From Cavia porcellus (Eukaryota; Chordata; Mammalia; Rodentia; Caviidae), in contig NW_026947484.1 in assembly GCF_034190915.1 (NCBI RefSeq), positions 136,002,982-136,066,981 on the forward strand: a stretch of 64,000 bases of DNA. Direction: 5' to 3'. Below the pieces are notes generated by a model, which did not search any database, had not been told where the DNA came from, and worked only from the letters and a program-made list of their open reading frames with translations. This document shows positions 11,667-23,200 of this stretch, in pieces (the first letter of the stretch is position 1; each line of letters starts with the position of its first letter). A program made the translations under genes and the position numbers.

Positions 11667-14600
11667 TTACACTAGGGAAATTATTCGGTATTCATACATG
11701 TGAGTTTGATTTGTTTCACTTATGAGCATGGTATCAAGCTGTGCCCATTTATTTATAAATATCTCAATGTGATCTTTCTTTATAGCTGAGTAATACTCCA
11801 TTGTATAAGAATACCATAACTTTTTTATCCATTCCTCAGTTGATGGACACTTAGGTTGTTTCCAAGATCTGGCTATTACAAATTGTGCTGCTGTAAACAT
11901 GGGTGCACATATATCAGTATGCCTAGCAGTGGAATAGCAGGAACCCAGCTTTTTGAAAAATCTCCAGACTGACCTGCACAGCGTTGCACCAGTCTACACT
12001 CTTACCAACCTTGCAACAGAGTTCCTTATCTCCCACAGTCTCTCCCGCATTTTTGGTTGGTGGTTTTTTAATCCCGGCCATTCTTTCAGGAGTGAGATGG
12101 AATCTCAGTGTGGTTTTGATTTGCATTTCTCTAATGAGTAATGATGCTGAACATTTTTTTCATGTTTTTATTTGCCATTTGTATTTCTTCATCTGAATCA
12201 TGTGTATTCATCTCAGATGCCCATTACTGGATTGGATCTTTGAATTTTGGGGGTCTGATTTTTTTTAATTCTTTATATGTTTTAGACAGAAGTCCTTTGT
12301 CTGAGGGACAGCTCACTAAAATTTTTTCCCAGTTTGTGGGTTTTCTTTTCACTATGCTGGAGATTTCTTTTGACATGCAGAAACTTTTTAATAAGAGGTG
12401 ATCCCAGTTATTGATTCTGGGAAATATTTCGCATGCGGCTTGAGTCCTGTTCATGAATTCTCTACCTTCTCCTCTGTCTTCAAGGTTTTGACCCAATTTG
12501 TCTTCCAATAGATTTAGTGTTTCTGTTTTAATATTCAGATCTTTGATCCATTTAGTTTTAACTTAGTACATGGTGACAGGCATGGGTCTAGTTTTAGTTT
12601 TCGACATAGAGTCAGTTTTTCCACCACCATTTGTTAAAGAGACTGTCATTCTTCCAGTGAACCTGTTTGGCCCCTTTATCAAAGATAAGGTGGTTGAGTG
12701 TGTTTGTCATTGTGGTTGTATCTTCTAATCTATTACACTGATCTTCAGCTCTGTCTTGATTCCAGTACCATATTGATTTTACTCTGGTTGCTTTATAGTA
12801 TAACTTCAAGTCAGGGATTGTGATGCCTCCTGCCTTGCCTTTGCTGCTTAAAACTGTCTTTGCTATTCTAGATCTCCGCTCATTCAAGATGAATTTTAGG
12901 AGTGATTTCTCGAGACCTATGAGTTATTTTGATGGCATTTTTATTGGGATTGCATTGAATCTGTTTACGAGTTTTGGGAGAATGGCCATTTTCACAATAT
13001 TTATTCTTTCTATCCATGAGCAAGGAATGTCTTTCCACTTTCTGAGATCCTCTTCAATTTCTTTTCTGAGTGTATTATAATTTTCCCTGTATAAGTCTTT
13101 CACTTCTTTCATGAGAGTAATTCATAAATATTTCACTTTTTGGTTTGTTGGCTAGTGTGAAGGGTGTGGCTTATTTCTCTGTCAGTGATTTTGTTGTTAG
13201 TGTATAACAATGCTATTGATTTTTAAGTATTGATTTTATATCCAGCTACATTGCTGAATTTATTTATTATATCTAAGAGTCTTTCAATTGGGTTTTGGGG
13301 TTTTCTGTGTAGAGTATCATGTCATCTGCAAACAATGATAATTTAACTTCTTCTTTTCCTATCTTTACGCCTTTTATTTCTCTCTCTTGTCTAATTGCTC
13401 TGGCTAGTATTTCCAGTACTATATTCAATAGGAGCGGGGATAAGACACATCCTTGTCTTGTGCCTGATTTTAAAGTAAAGGCCTTCAATTTTTTCCCTTT
13501 TAGAATGAAACTGGCTGTTGGTTTGTCGTAGATGGCCTTTATTATATTGAGGTAAAGACCATCTATTCCAACTTTCTGTAAAGTTCTTATCATAAATGAA
13601 TGCTGGATCTTACCAAAAGCTTTTTCTGCATCTATAGAAATGATCGTGTGATTCTTACTTTTGGCTTTATTGATATGGTGGATTACATTTATTGATTTAT
13701 ATATGTTGAGCCATGAATGCATGCCTGGGTTGAATCCCACTTGATCATGGTGTATACCCTTCTTGATGATTTGCTGCATCCTATTTGCCAATATATTATT
13801 GAGGACTTTTGCATCCATTTCATTACGGAGACTGGTCTATAGTTTACTTTTTTAGTTGGGTCTTTCTCAGGTTTTATTACTAGAGTAATATTTGCTTCCA
13901 GGAATGACTTAGAAAGGATTGCTTCCCTTTCAATTTCATTCAACAATGTGAGGAGTGTCTGCATTCTTTTTACTTCTTGTAGAATTCTACAGTGAATCGT
14001 GTGGACCTGGACTCTTCTTTGTAGGTAAGGACTTAATTACATTTTCAATTTAATTAATAGAAATTGGGTTACTAAGCCATTTTATATCTTCTTAACCCAG
14101 CTTTGGTACTTCATATATTTCTAGGAATCTGTCTATTTCTTCTGTGTTATCAAACCTATGAGAGTAGAGGTTTTCAAAATAGGTGTTGATGATTTTGATG
14201 ATCTTCTGTTTCTACAGAGTCTGTAGGGATTTTGCCTTGTTGCATGAATTTGAGCTTTTTTCTTCCCTTTTTAAAATAAGGTTGGCAGGCGCTTATCAAT
14301 TTTATTTATTCTTTCATAGAACCAACTCTTTGACTCATTGATTCTTTGGATTTTCTTAGTCTCTATTGCATTAATTTCTGCTCTGACTTTTGTAATTTCC
14401 TCCCTTCTTTTGGCTTTGAACTTGACTTGCTCTTCTTTTTCTAGGTGTTTGAGATGTAGCATCAGGTTATTTATTTGTATCCATTCTGTTTTCCTGACGT
14501 GGGAACTCAACGCAATAAATTTTTCTCTGAGGACAGCTTTCATTGCATCTCACAGATTCCAGTAAGTTGTATTTGTATTTTCGTTTGCTTGTAGATATGG

Positions 14601-15430
14601 TTTAATTTCTTCTTTGATTTCCCTTGTAAAAAATTGATTACTCAAGAGTGTGTTATTCAGTTTCCATGTGTTTGTGGGATTTTTGCAGTACCTTTTATCA
14701 TTAACTTCTAATTTCATAGTGTATGATCCGATAACATGCAAGGGATAACTTCAATGCTTTTGCATTTATTTAAATATGTTATGTGAGCTAATATATGGTC
14801 TATTTTAGAGAATGACCCATGTACTGCAGAGAAGAATGTGCATTCTGATGTTGTTGGAGGGAACACTGTATATGTCTATCAAGTCCATTTGTTCACAGGT
14901 GTGATTCAGTTCTGTTATTTCCTTGCTGATTTCCTGTCTGGTTGATCTGTTCTTTGGTATCAATGGTGTGTTAAGGTCTACAGTTATAATTGTGTTATGG
15001 CTAATTTGGTTTTTCATTCTTGTTGATAACTGCTTTATATAACTGGGTGCTCTGGAATTTGGTGCATATATATTTAAGATAGTTATCTCTTCCTCTTGAA
15101 GATTTTCCCTAACCAGTGTGTAGTGACCTTCTTTATCTCTTCTGATCATTATTGACTTAAAGTTCACATTGTCTGCCAACAGAATGGTTACTCCTGCTTT
15201 TTGGGGAGCTTCTGTTGTGTGAAGTATTGTTTTCTATCCTTTACTTTCAGTCTGAAAATATCCTTTTGGGTCAGATGGGTTTCTTGTAGACAGGATATGG
15301 TTGGATGTTGTTTCTTGATCCATTCTGCCAGTCTGTGTCTTTTAATTGGTGCATTGAGACCATTTACATTAATAGTTATAACTGTTATATGTTGGTTTAT
15401 TGTTGACATGTTATCTTTCTGCTGTTGCAT
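11667..15430 (-). pseudogene. L1 ORF2 (endonuclease and reverse transcriptase), disrupted
   Basis: The N-terminal segment (15430-15188) shows the endonuclease motifs NVNGLNAP and a catalytic-type QETH. Further endonuclease sequence continues in a different frame at 15179-14805, which places a frameshift between the two. The reverse-transcriptase core is at 13818-13273, with the motifs [20 protein letters not shown] and the catalytic FADD. The C-terminal segment at 11900-11667 has the typical WYSYTMEYYSAIKKD region. Segments lie in changing frames with stops between them at several other points (about 14.75, 14.0, 13.2, 12.9, 12.55 and 12.2 kb). It is a pseudogene of the retrotransposon polyprotein. 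Confidence 0.92.
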
Positions 15431-15547
15431 CTTTATCTTGCTGTTCTGTTTAATTGTCTGCTTTGCTTAATGGTTTTTCCTAAGTGTATCTAAACTGTTT
15501 TTAAATATTCTTTGCAGGGTTGGCTTGGTGATCATGAAGTTCTCCAG

Positions 15548-16336
15548 CTATTCTTTGTCATGGAAGTTTCTTATTTCTCCATTGATTTTGAAAGACAGTT
15601 TTGCAGGGTACATCAGTCTAGGTTGGAAATCATTTTCCTTTAGGACATGAAGTACTTCACTCCATGCTCTTCTTGACTTTATTGTTTGTGCTGAGAAGTC
15701 TGCTGTGATTTTGATAGGATTTCCTTTATAAGTAATCTGTCTTTTGTCTCTGACAGCTTTTAATATTCTATTCTTACGTTGGATTTCTGGGATGATGATT
15801 ATTATATGTCTGGCTGCAGTTTTATTTTGGTTATGACTATTTGGAGTTCTATATGCTTCACTGATCCTGATGTCGGTTTCCAATCTCATGTTTGGGAAAT
15901 TTTCAGCTATTACTTCTCTAAATATCCTCTTGATGTCCCTTATGCTGTCCCCTTCTTTTTCATTAATCCCCATCAATCTTATGTTGTTTTTCTTTGCATC
16001 ATCTTGCAGGTGTTGAATTGTTATTTCCTGATTCTTTGTTATTTTTAAAAGATCTCTCCTTTCCTGTTGACTAGCTGCAATCCTGTCTTCCAGGTCTGAA
16101 ATTCTATCTTCACATTCATTGAGGTGGTTTTTACAGCTTTGAAGGGAATTTTTTATTTCCTGTATATCTCTTTGCATCTGCTTTATGTATTCTGTTTGTT
16201 TCTTATATTGCTCATCCAGGGATTCTATCTTTTTGCTTAGTTCCTCCAATTTTTTAACTGTGTCTTCTTTAGATATGTTCAACATCTCCTTCATTTCTTT
16301 TATCATTTCTTCTTTTACCTGAAAGATTAGTTCTTA
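15548..16336 (-). pseudogene. L1 ORF1 (RNA-binding chaperone), N-terminally interrupted
   Basis: A 252-codon open frame runs 16306-15548. Its N-terminal half is a coiled coil (heptads rich in K, E, I and L, including CEDRISDLEDRI). After it come the RNA-recognition-like region (residues ~85-160, with IRLMGINEKEGDS) and the C-terminal domain (AARHIIIIIPE to FSAQTIKSRRAW). Family ORF1 proteins are usually longer at the N-terminus. In the same frame a TAA stop sits at 16336-16334, exactly ten codons upstream of the first ATG, with ORF1-like sequence continuing beyond it. The gene is therefore truncated by a nonsense change. The C-terminal part is otherwise intact. Confidence 0.9.
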
Positions 16337-16589
16337 TTTGAATTCCTTTAAAGCTTTCTGGAGTTGCTTCTTTATTTCATTTGCTATTATGTCTGATATT
16401 TCAGGTATGTGGCATATATTTTCTTCTATGTACATCATCCTAAGGTTTCTAGGGATGGGCTGGAAGTTTGAGATTGTAATTTGGTCTTTTGTTTTGTCAT
16501 TTTCCTGTATTTCTGTGTATCAACTGTTATTCCAAGACTTCCCCAGGATCTGTTGGAAATCCTCTTCTATGCCCTCAGCTCCTGGGACT

Positions 16590-16967
16590 CTGGCCACCCA
16601 GTTCCCCAGATTGAGAGAGGCTCACTGTGGGTGGGACAGGCCAGCTCAAGCCCAGCCTCTGGAACCCATGGTGCCTGCTTGCTTGCTTAGAAGTCCAGAA
16701 TCCACCAAGCACCACTGGGAGGAGGGAGGGCAATGCAGTTCCACTTAGGACCTGTCCAGTGCACCTGTAAGTCACAAAGTTCTCTGTCCAGAGCCGAACA
16801 AGGGTCTCAAACTAGCTGGACTCAGGGGAAAGTGCATGGGGCACTTACACCAGGCCACCCAGCCTCTGGAACTGATGGCACCCACTTGCTTGCTTAGAAC
16901 TCCAGAGTCTTCCAAGTACAGCTGGGAGTGGGGAGGCCACTGCAGGCCCACTCAGGACCCATGGCAC
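16590..16967 (-). promoter_or_regulatory. L1 5' UTR with tandem monomer-like units
   Basis: A GC-rich block starting at cagcctctgg (16653) is repeated at 16860, a period of 207 bp. The shared order is tgcttgcttagaa, ccag, ctgggag and cactcaggacc-like segments. The outer copy (16860-16967) is cut short at the 5' end of the element. Mouse L1s carry arrays of ~200-bp promoter monomers with a truncated outermost unit, and the same arrangement is visible here. Internal promoter function is inferred from position only. Confidence 0.75.
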
Positions 16968-16980
16968 TAGTAGTACCAAA
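16968..16980. repeat. Right target-site duplication of the L1
   Basis: A perfect copy of the 13-bp sequence at 10212-10224, directly after the L1 5' end. Confidence 0.9.
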
Positions 16981-17823
16981 CCTTAATGGTGGAAATTTCA
17001 TGTAGTTGGGCAAAAATCCTTCCCAATACTCTCAAGCCATAACACATAGATGCCTTTATCCTCTCTGGTAGCATGAGGTCCTTGCCCTTCATTCTAGAAG
17101 AGCATTCTTCTCTTAGAGCACGCCTGTGTCATCTAGGATGATAAGAAAGGCACTGATTGTGTACTCAGAAATAAGCTTGGTTCAAGCTCCTCTCTGCAGT
17201 GTATTCATAATGAGTATTCAAACTTGCATTCCCACTTCATTGGTTGGTAAAGACTAATTATGTTCAAAAGACAATACTGGGCAAATGTTTCACAGAGTAT
17301 TTTCCCAGCATGTGCTGCCATCATTGCCCTGTTTTGCTAGTTCTGCCTTGCTTGTAGACCTTATATCCTACCTGAAACATAATTGCTGGTCAAGCATATA
17401 CCTCTCTCCAGGAATACTCCACAACTGTGGTGACATTGGCAATTCCATTGTGTCTGCCTCTTTTTCACTCTGAGTTCCCTCTAAAGTGTCTCATACCTTT
17501 GTGTGAGTGCCCTCTCCCTGCTACCCTTTGGACAGCAGAACATTCCAGAGAGAATGACTATAGAAATAGAACACAGCAACACCATTTAGAAAATAACATC
17601 AAAAAAGATCATAAAAAGGAGTAAAGGAAAGTGTGTGCTGGAAAAATGGCTACTGGCAGCAGAGGAGGGTCTGTACATTATGAGTGACAGAGGTTGAATG
17701 CACATCACAAATTAGCTGTAAATGTAGGTAAGGCAGAGGCTGGATAGTGAGGCATTCATCCTTTGTCCTGAGGGCAGGATGGAACTTTGGCAGATGTTTT
17801 CTTCACAGTCATCCCACAGCCTT
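16981..17823. other. Intergenic DNA, nothing recognised
   Basis: Mixed-composition sequence between the L1 and the MaLR element. Small frames (17285-17473, 17427-17624) have no domain features. Confidence 0.5.
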
Positions 17824-18212
17824 TGTTATGATTTGTGTCTAGATGTGCCCCCAAAGCCTCATGCACTCATAGAGTATTTTTAGAGGTGGGTGAATCCATA
17901 GTTTTTGTTTGACTTGTAGTATATTTCTGAGATTAAGGGTGGATGATTCCTGGATTGGCATAACTATAATCCTCGTATACTGGATACAACATAAAGGGCA
18001 GAAAGATGCTTGTCTCCCTCTCTCCCTTATTGCTTTTGCTGTCTTTCACCACTATGAACAGTTGCCCCTCTGCAGTGTGTCACCTTGCCCTTGGAGTCAG
18101 CTGATTATGGACTGAAATGTTGACAAGCTGTGAGTTAAACAAACAAAATTTCACCCTTTAACTTTGGACGTCAGGTATTTTGTCTCAGCAATGAGAAACA
18201 GTAACCAAGACA
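17824..18212 (+). mobile_element. MaLR 5' LTR
   Basis: The LTR starts TGTTATG and ends AAGACA. It carries the segments cccaaagcctcatg, gattatggactgaaa and ggtattttgtctcagcaa in the usual ERVL-MaLR LTR order. A partner LTR in the same orientation starts at 19681, with the same segments in the same order. Confidence 0.85.
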
Positions 18213-19680
18213 GGATTTTGTACCAGAGGTAGGGTCATTGCTGTAACTGTACCTGACCATGCAGTTCAGAAGCCTTTGGCGAATGCTTTCAGGGAAGAGT
18301 TTGGAAAGGTTTGGAGATGCTGGCTAAAAAAGTAGAGCTGGAAAGCCTTAGACTGTTCTATAGAAGAGTCTGGTCATAGCTCAACTAGAAAGCCAATAAA
18401 GAAAAGGCTTAGGAGGTCTCTGCTGGGAAGTATTGCATTTACTCTTGGACTCCAGATGACTTAGCTATCACTTGGCAGAAAGTTTTTGTACATTTTGCTC
18501 ATGTTCAGAGACTGCCTGAGACTGAGATTAAGGGTGACAGACTAATTAATCAAGAACAATAAATTTCAAGGCAGTCTAATGTTGAGTGGCATGGCTATTA
18601 TTGGGGGCTTTTAGTCAAATTGAAATCCAGAATCAAGAACAAAAAACATGGTAAAATGATTTAATATGCTTTGAATTACTCCAGAAAAGTAACACCAATA
18701 AAGCTATGGATTTCAAAGATAGAGTAGAGTAGGTTTTGATTGCTGAGAAAGAACAGAATAGAAAATATGGCCTTAGGATATCACAAGAATCAGCAGGACT
18801 TCACCCTTTGCAGCCTCAAAATTATAAAAGTGAAAGATTTCGCTTTGAGAAGAAAGCTAGAGCACCATGTTGCAGAATGACGGTGGCCACACCATATTCT
18901 ACAATGGTGGCAGCATAATTTCCTCCTCAGGATTGGACTCAGAGTTCCCAGGAATTCAGGCACTTGATCCCTACAACCAAGAGAGAGGGAAGCCTAGCCA
19001 CTGCTCCAGTTGGCAGTGAACCTTGTTATCAACCTTGTGGCTCTGGTTTTAGGTGAATGCAGAATGCAAGGGTTCTAAGGTTAAAAGAGGTTTCCACTCC
19101 AATTTCAGAAGGTATATGAGACCCAGCAGTGTGCTTCTGAGAGGGCAGTGTGTGAAGCTGTGAGGGTGAAGCCAAAGATGCAATGGAGACCCCAGAACTT
19201 TAGAAAACCCAAAAATGTGAATCATCTGAGGAAATCTGAAAAAAGGGCGCAAAGCCAGATCAAAAGACAAGCCTTGGGAGCTACAACCACTGGAAGTACC
19301 ATAGGGGTGGAGCCACATAAGCCCTTTGAAGTTCACATCTTGCCACAGATTGACTTGGATGCTACACAAAGAACTACAGGACTTAATATTTGCCCTGCTT
19401 GAATTTTGGTTTTAAATTAGTCTCATTCACTTTTATCCCCTTGTTTGTAACTTTTGGAATGGAAATGTCTGTCTTGTTCCATTGAATGCTGGAAGAGTTT
19501 AACACTCTCCATTTGTACAAGGGCTCCCAGCTAAGATTTTGCCTTAAATATCAGAGGAGATGTAGGAGTTGGACTTTTCAGTATTGCTAAAACTGTTAGG
19601 ATTTTGGCAACTCCTGGAATGGGCTAAATTCCTTTTGCATAATGGGATGTGCATGAGTCTTTGGGGAGCCAAAGGTGAAA
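18213..19680 (+). mobile_element. MaLR internal region (noncoding)
   Basis: The region opens with ggattttgtaccagaggtag directly after the LTR, then a tttggaaaggtttgg-type stretch, as expected at the start of non-autonomous MaLR internal sequences. It is about 1.47 kb, close to what I recall for the family, and has no long frame. The 106-codon minus frame at 19049-19369 and its plus-strand counterpart are chance frames. A purine-rich stretch precedes the 3' LTR. Confidence 0.8.
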
Positions 19681-20066
19681 TGTTATGGTTTGTGTTTAGA
19701 TGTTCCCCCAAAGCCTCATGTGGCCAAAGAGTTTTTTCAGAGGTGGCTGAATCTAGAGTGATTGGCTCATAGTGCAGTGCTGGGGTGAAGGATAAGTGAT
19801 TGTTGAATCAGCCCACTAATTGGAGTGGTACTGCCCTAATCTTCCAGACTGTACAATGTAAAGGACAAAAAGAGGCTTATCTCATTCTCTCATGCTTGTT
19901 GCTTTTGCTGTCTTCCATTGCCATGAACTTCTACCATGTGCCACCCTGCCTTGGAGCCAAATGATTATGGACTGAAACCTCTAAAAATCATGAATTAAAT
20001 AAGCCTTTTCCTGTTTAACTTTGGGTGTTGGATATTTTGTCTCAGCAAAAAGGAATGTAACTAACA
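19681..20066 (+). mobile_element. MaLR 3' LTR
   Basis: Starts TGTTATGGTTTG and ends near ctaaca, about the same length as the LTR at 17824. With it and the internal region it forms a complete LTR-internal-LTR element of about 2.24 kb. No 5-bp target-site duplication could be seen at the outer ends, which may have mutated. Confidence 0.85.
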
Positions 20067-20350
20067 TAGTAAGTTTTCCTTTCCTTGATGAGGACTATTT
20101 GTAGCAGGGGCATTTCAGAAAGACACCCAGACAAGCTCTGCTCTTAGCTGACATTACACTGATACTCTGAGAGGGATGTGAGTATCTGTGACTCTCACCT
20201 CCTCCATATCCCAATCTTTTCCTTCTCTACATCCCAGTGAAGATCTCACAACAGATCTTATTGTTTCACCACATTCTAGTGGATGACTTGACAGTTTAGT
20301 TTCCTGCATGTGAAGTGGTAAACTTACTGTAAACCCAAATATCAAGTTCA
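20067..20350. other. Short unclassified stretch with one half of a 57-bp direct repeat
   Basis: Contains 20268-20324, which recurs at 21146-21202 with 4 mismatches and no gap. Nothing coding is seen. Confidence 0.6.
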
Positions 20351-21137
20351 GTCACCCAAGTATTGTAATCTTCTTTCTAATTTTCCTCACAATCCAAAAG
20401 GTTAGATTTTTAATCCCATCGAGACATCATTAGAATCCTAGCAAGTTAATTCCAATCTGCCATCACCAATCCAACCCACAGCGAGAGTAAAGACACCAAG
20501 ACATGTTCCAAGTTGAGGGCAGTCAAGGGATCCTAAGTCCAATTCCTGTGAGGACATGTGGACAAAGGCCTGGATCTTAGGCCTCTCCCAGCATTTATTA
20601 TCTTGTGAAAAAAGGAGGGGGGGTGGTTCAGGGATGAGTGATAGTCAGAATGTTGGGGATAACTGAGTAACTTGAGCTGGCTGGCCAGGTGCAAGAATGA
20701 CATCTCTGTAATTTGCAGAGATAAAGACATACAGAAGGATCAATTTACATAACCCAATTAAGGTAGCAGTGGAAATGTTTTGGGGGTCTATCCTGTGGTT
20801 TCTGATATGCAAACTCTGTGCCCTGGGGAGTCGTAGCCTCTTATCTTGAGGCTCATACCCAGTTGACATTCCCAGAGCTATTTGCTCTAACATCTCATGA
20901 ACTCAATCCTGTATTGTGGAGAGCTCTATGTGAGGAAACAGGACTGTCTGATGGCTAGACTTGCACACTAACACCTCAGCTAGCCATATTTGAATGCTTA
21001 AAGCCAATTAAAGAGAGAAGGAAATATCCTAGCCAGCCTTTTACATATCAGTATAAGGAAATGAGTCTCCAAGTAATCAAAGTCACAGCAATTGTTTTGG
21101 ATTCAAAGGAGTCACTGGAGTTGTCTCCCACATATGT
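20351..21137 (-). mobile_element. LTR-like repeat, copy A
   Basis: Matches 26748-27540 over about 790 bp in the same orientation with many substitutions. Orientation is inferred from signals better kept in the other copy. On the minus strand a polyadenylation-type AATAAA lies at 20599-20594. Minus-strand frames at 20893-20645 and 20730-20533 encode peptides related to those in copy B, but they are short and in different frames. It is probably a retroviral-type LTR; the family was not identified. Confidence 0.6.
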
Positions 21138-23200
21138 GGTGTTTTACCACATTCCAGTGGAGGACTTGACAGTTTAGTTTCCTGCATGTAAAATGGTAAA
21201 CTGATCTCATTTGATCATGGAAATAAAATCCAGAAATAAGAAAATGAAGAGTCCACTGAAGGTGAGGTGTTATGGATTAAAAACTGGTGGTCAATTTAAC
21301 GCCAGCTGGATTATATTAGCATGATACTGAGCAAAGATGCTCCACCTAAGGAAAGATGCCAGCATAAATAGGTAGACAAGGAGAAGGAGGTTGTTGAGGC
21401 ATTAAAGCATTAATGCATTGTTGCATTGAGGCCTTGCGGATTCTCCTATGAGTTGCTGTTTGAGCCATTGGCTTCCCTGGAGAAGCTCTGGTCCTCACAT
21501 CGAGAGCATTGCTTCCTAGCTCTGGAGGGGAAGACGTGTGCCACTTGGTCTCCAAGATGAACTTGTCACGCTGGCTTCCTGGCATGCACCCAACTGTACT
21601 TGTCGGAGGAGGAGCTTGGGGCCTCCGTGTTGCTGAGGATGGCTATGGTGTTTTTCAGGACAACCCTGGTCTTGTTGTGAGTGTGACTTCATGGCTCCAG
21701 TGTAGAACCCTCATCCCACCAGCACAGCTCTTTCTCCCTGCTGGCACAGACTTTCTGGCTTCCACCACTGACCTTTGGGCCTTCCCAGCATGGATCCGTA
21801 AAAGAGACTGGCGTGATTTCTTCTTCTGGGCTCTGGACCTCCAGTTGGACTTGTGGGAGGCATTGTCATGAGCTCTGGGTTTTTATCTGGACTCATGTGG
21901 GACATTGCTGTGGGATTTAGGCCCTTGACTAAATATTCTATGTTCTTGGGATTACGAATAGATTTCCTGAATTTTCTTGTGTTAACTCCCTGTGACCATT
22001 ATAAAAATATTATAAACTGCATGTTGTGATTCTAATTGTTCTCTGCACAACCCCTAACTACAACATGAAGAAAGCTAGAAAAAATGTTGTTTGTATCCTA
22101 ACCATGAGGAAAAGCTGGATAAGCCACACAACTCAAAATTCTCTGAGTGCTACAATCACAAAGCTACTAAGTAAACTAAATTCAATGAAGAACCACTCCC
22201 TCAAAGTCCAGGCTGGACAAAATCAGTCACTCCCCTGGCAGGAAGTGGGAGTGATTTGGCCATCAAACAATTGGGGAAGAAGAAGAAAAGTAAGCTATTA
22301 ATTTCAGAGCCAAAGTTGGGCCAGCATGTAAGTTTGAAACAGTTGGAGGCTCTAGATCCAGGAGTACTTTTCCTCACTGGTAAGTTCTTCATGAGCCCCA
22401 CGGATTAGCATCAGATTGAAGCCAGATGACTAGCACAACAGAGAAGAAGACAGAAGCAGACAGAAACAAAAGTTGATCACACTCATTCTCTCCTATGACA
22501 CAAAGTCCTTAAGCCACCAGAGACAGTCCTGTAGATGCAGGATTCTTGGAGAGCAGAATAAGTAATCCCAGAAGAGAAGATAGAAAGCTTATCCCTGGAT
22601 ATAGACAAAGAGCCACTAGTAACAGAAGAAGGGAAAAAGCAAAAACAACTATATTTGTAACTCTCATCTCCTCTGTTCCAAATCTCTGTCTTTTCCCTCC
22701 TTACCTCCCAGTAAAGACCTCACACAGATCAGTTGCTTCATCAAAATGCCTGTGGGGGAGCATAACTTCCAAAAGCTTAGTTTCTTGCTGGGTAGAGACA
22801 GTCAATTTGATGGCAACAACAGATACAAAGCATAGTTTTGTTGCCACAGTGAGGAGAGCAGGAATGTCAATAACATCTGTCCCTGAATCCAGGTGCTTGT
22901 GTCTGTTTCAAGTAGAGACAAGTTAAGGACAAGAAAGACCACCTCCCACTCTACCTTGAGCCTAGGTCTGAGTAGCAGGAACTCTGCTGTTGATGGAAGG
23001 GGAATGGCAGTGAAAGAGACTTCCTGTTTGGTGTACACAATTGCAACCAGTTGACACTCAGAAGCACTCACTAGCACCTCGGCCACACCAAGTGGAGGTA
23101 ATGGCAGCCCACTATTGGACCCTGAATCTTAAACCAGCTCTTCCTCATAACCACTAGGGTTTGACAATAGCACAGGCAGGCCTATTTCCAGGTATGGGAA
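21138..23200. other. Intergenic DNA, unclassified
   Basis: Holds the second half of the 57-bp direct repeat (21146-21202). A segment near 22.66-22.74 kb resembles 20.18-20.26 kb (ctctcatctcctc, then ctcccagtaaagacctcac). This suggests more of the same repeat family is dispersed here. The frames at 21509-21871 and 22546-22926 show no recognisable domain. Confidence 0.45.

Larger units (their letters stand above)
10225..16967 (-). mobile_element. Near full-length LINE-1, minus strand, coding-dead
   Basis: About 6.7 kb, read from 16967 down to 10225. The order is tandem promoter monomers (about 16967-16590), ORF1 (to 15548), ORF2 (about 15430-11667), a long 3' UTR (about 11666-10240) and an A-rich tail. 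A perfect 13-bp direct repeat flanks it, so this is one retrotransposition event and not an assembly of fragments. ORF1 carries an in-frame stop near its N-terminal part. ORF2 is split into many frames by stops and frameshifts, so the copy cannot produce its own proteins. All frames between 11.6 and 16.8 kb on either strand belong to this element and are not host genes. Confidence 0.95.

Noticed and set aside
13273..16306. L1 ORF1 and reverse-transcriptase frames as host genes
   Set aside because: They lie in order within one L1 copy flanked by a target-site duplication and are broken by stops and frameshifts.
17819..20071. Target-site duplication of the MaLR element
   Set aside because: The five bases before 17824 (gcctt) and after 20066 (tagta) do not match, so none is claimed.
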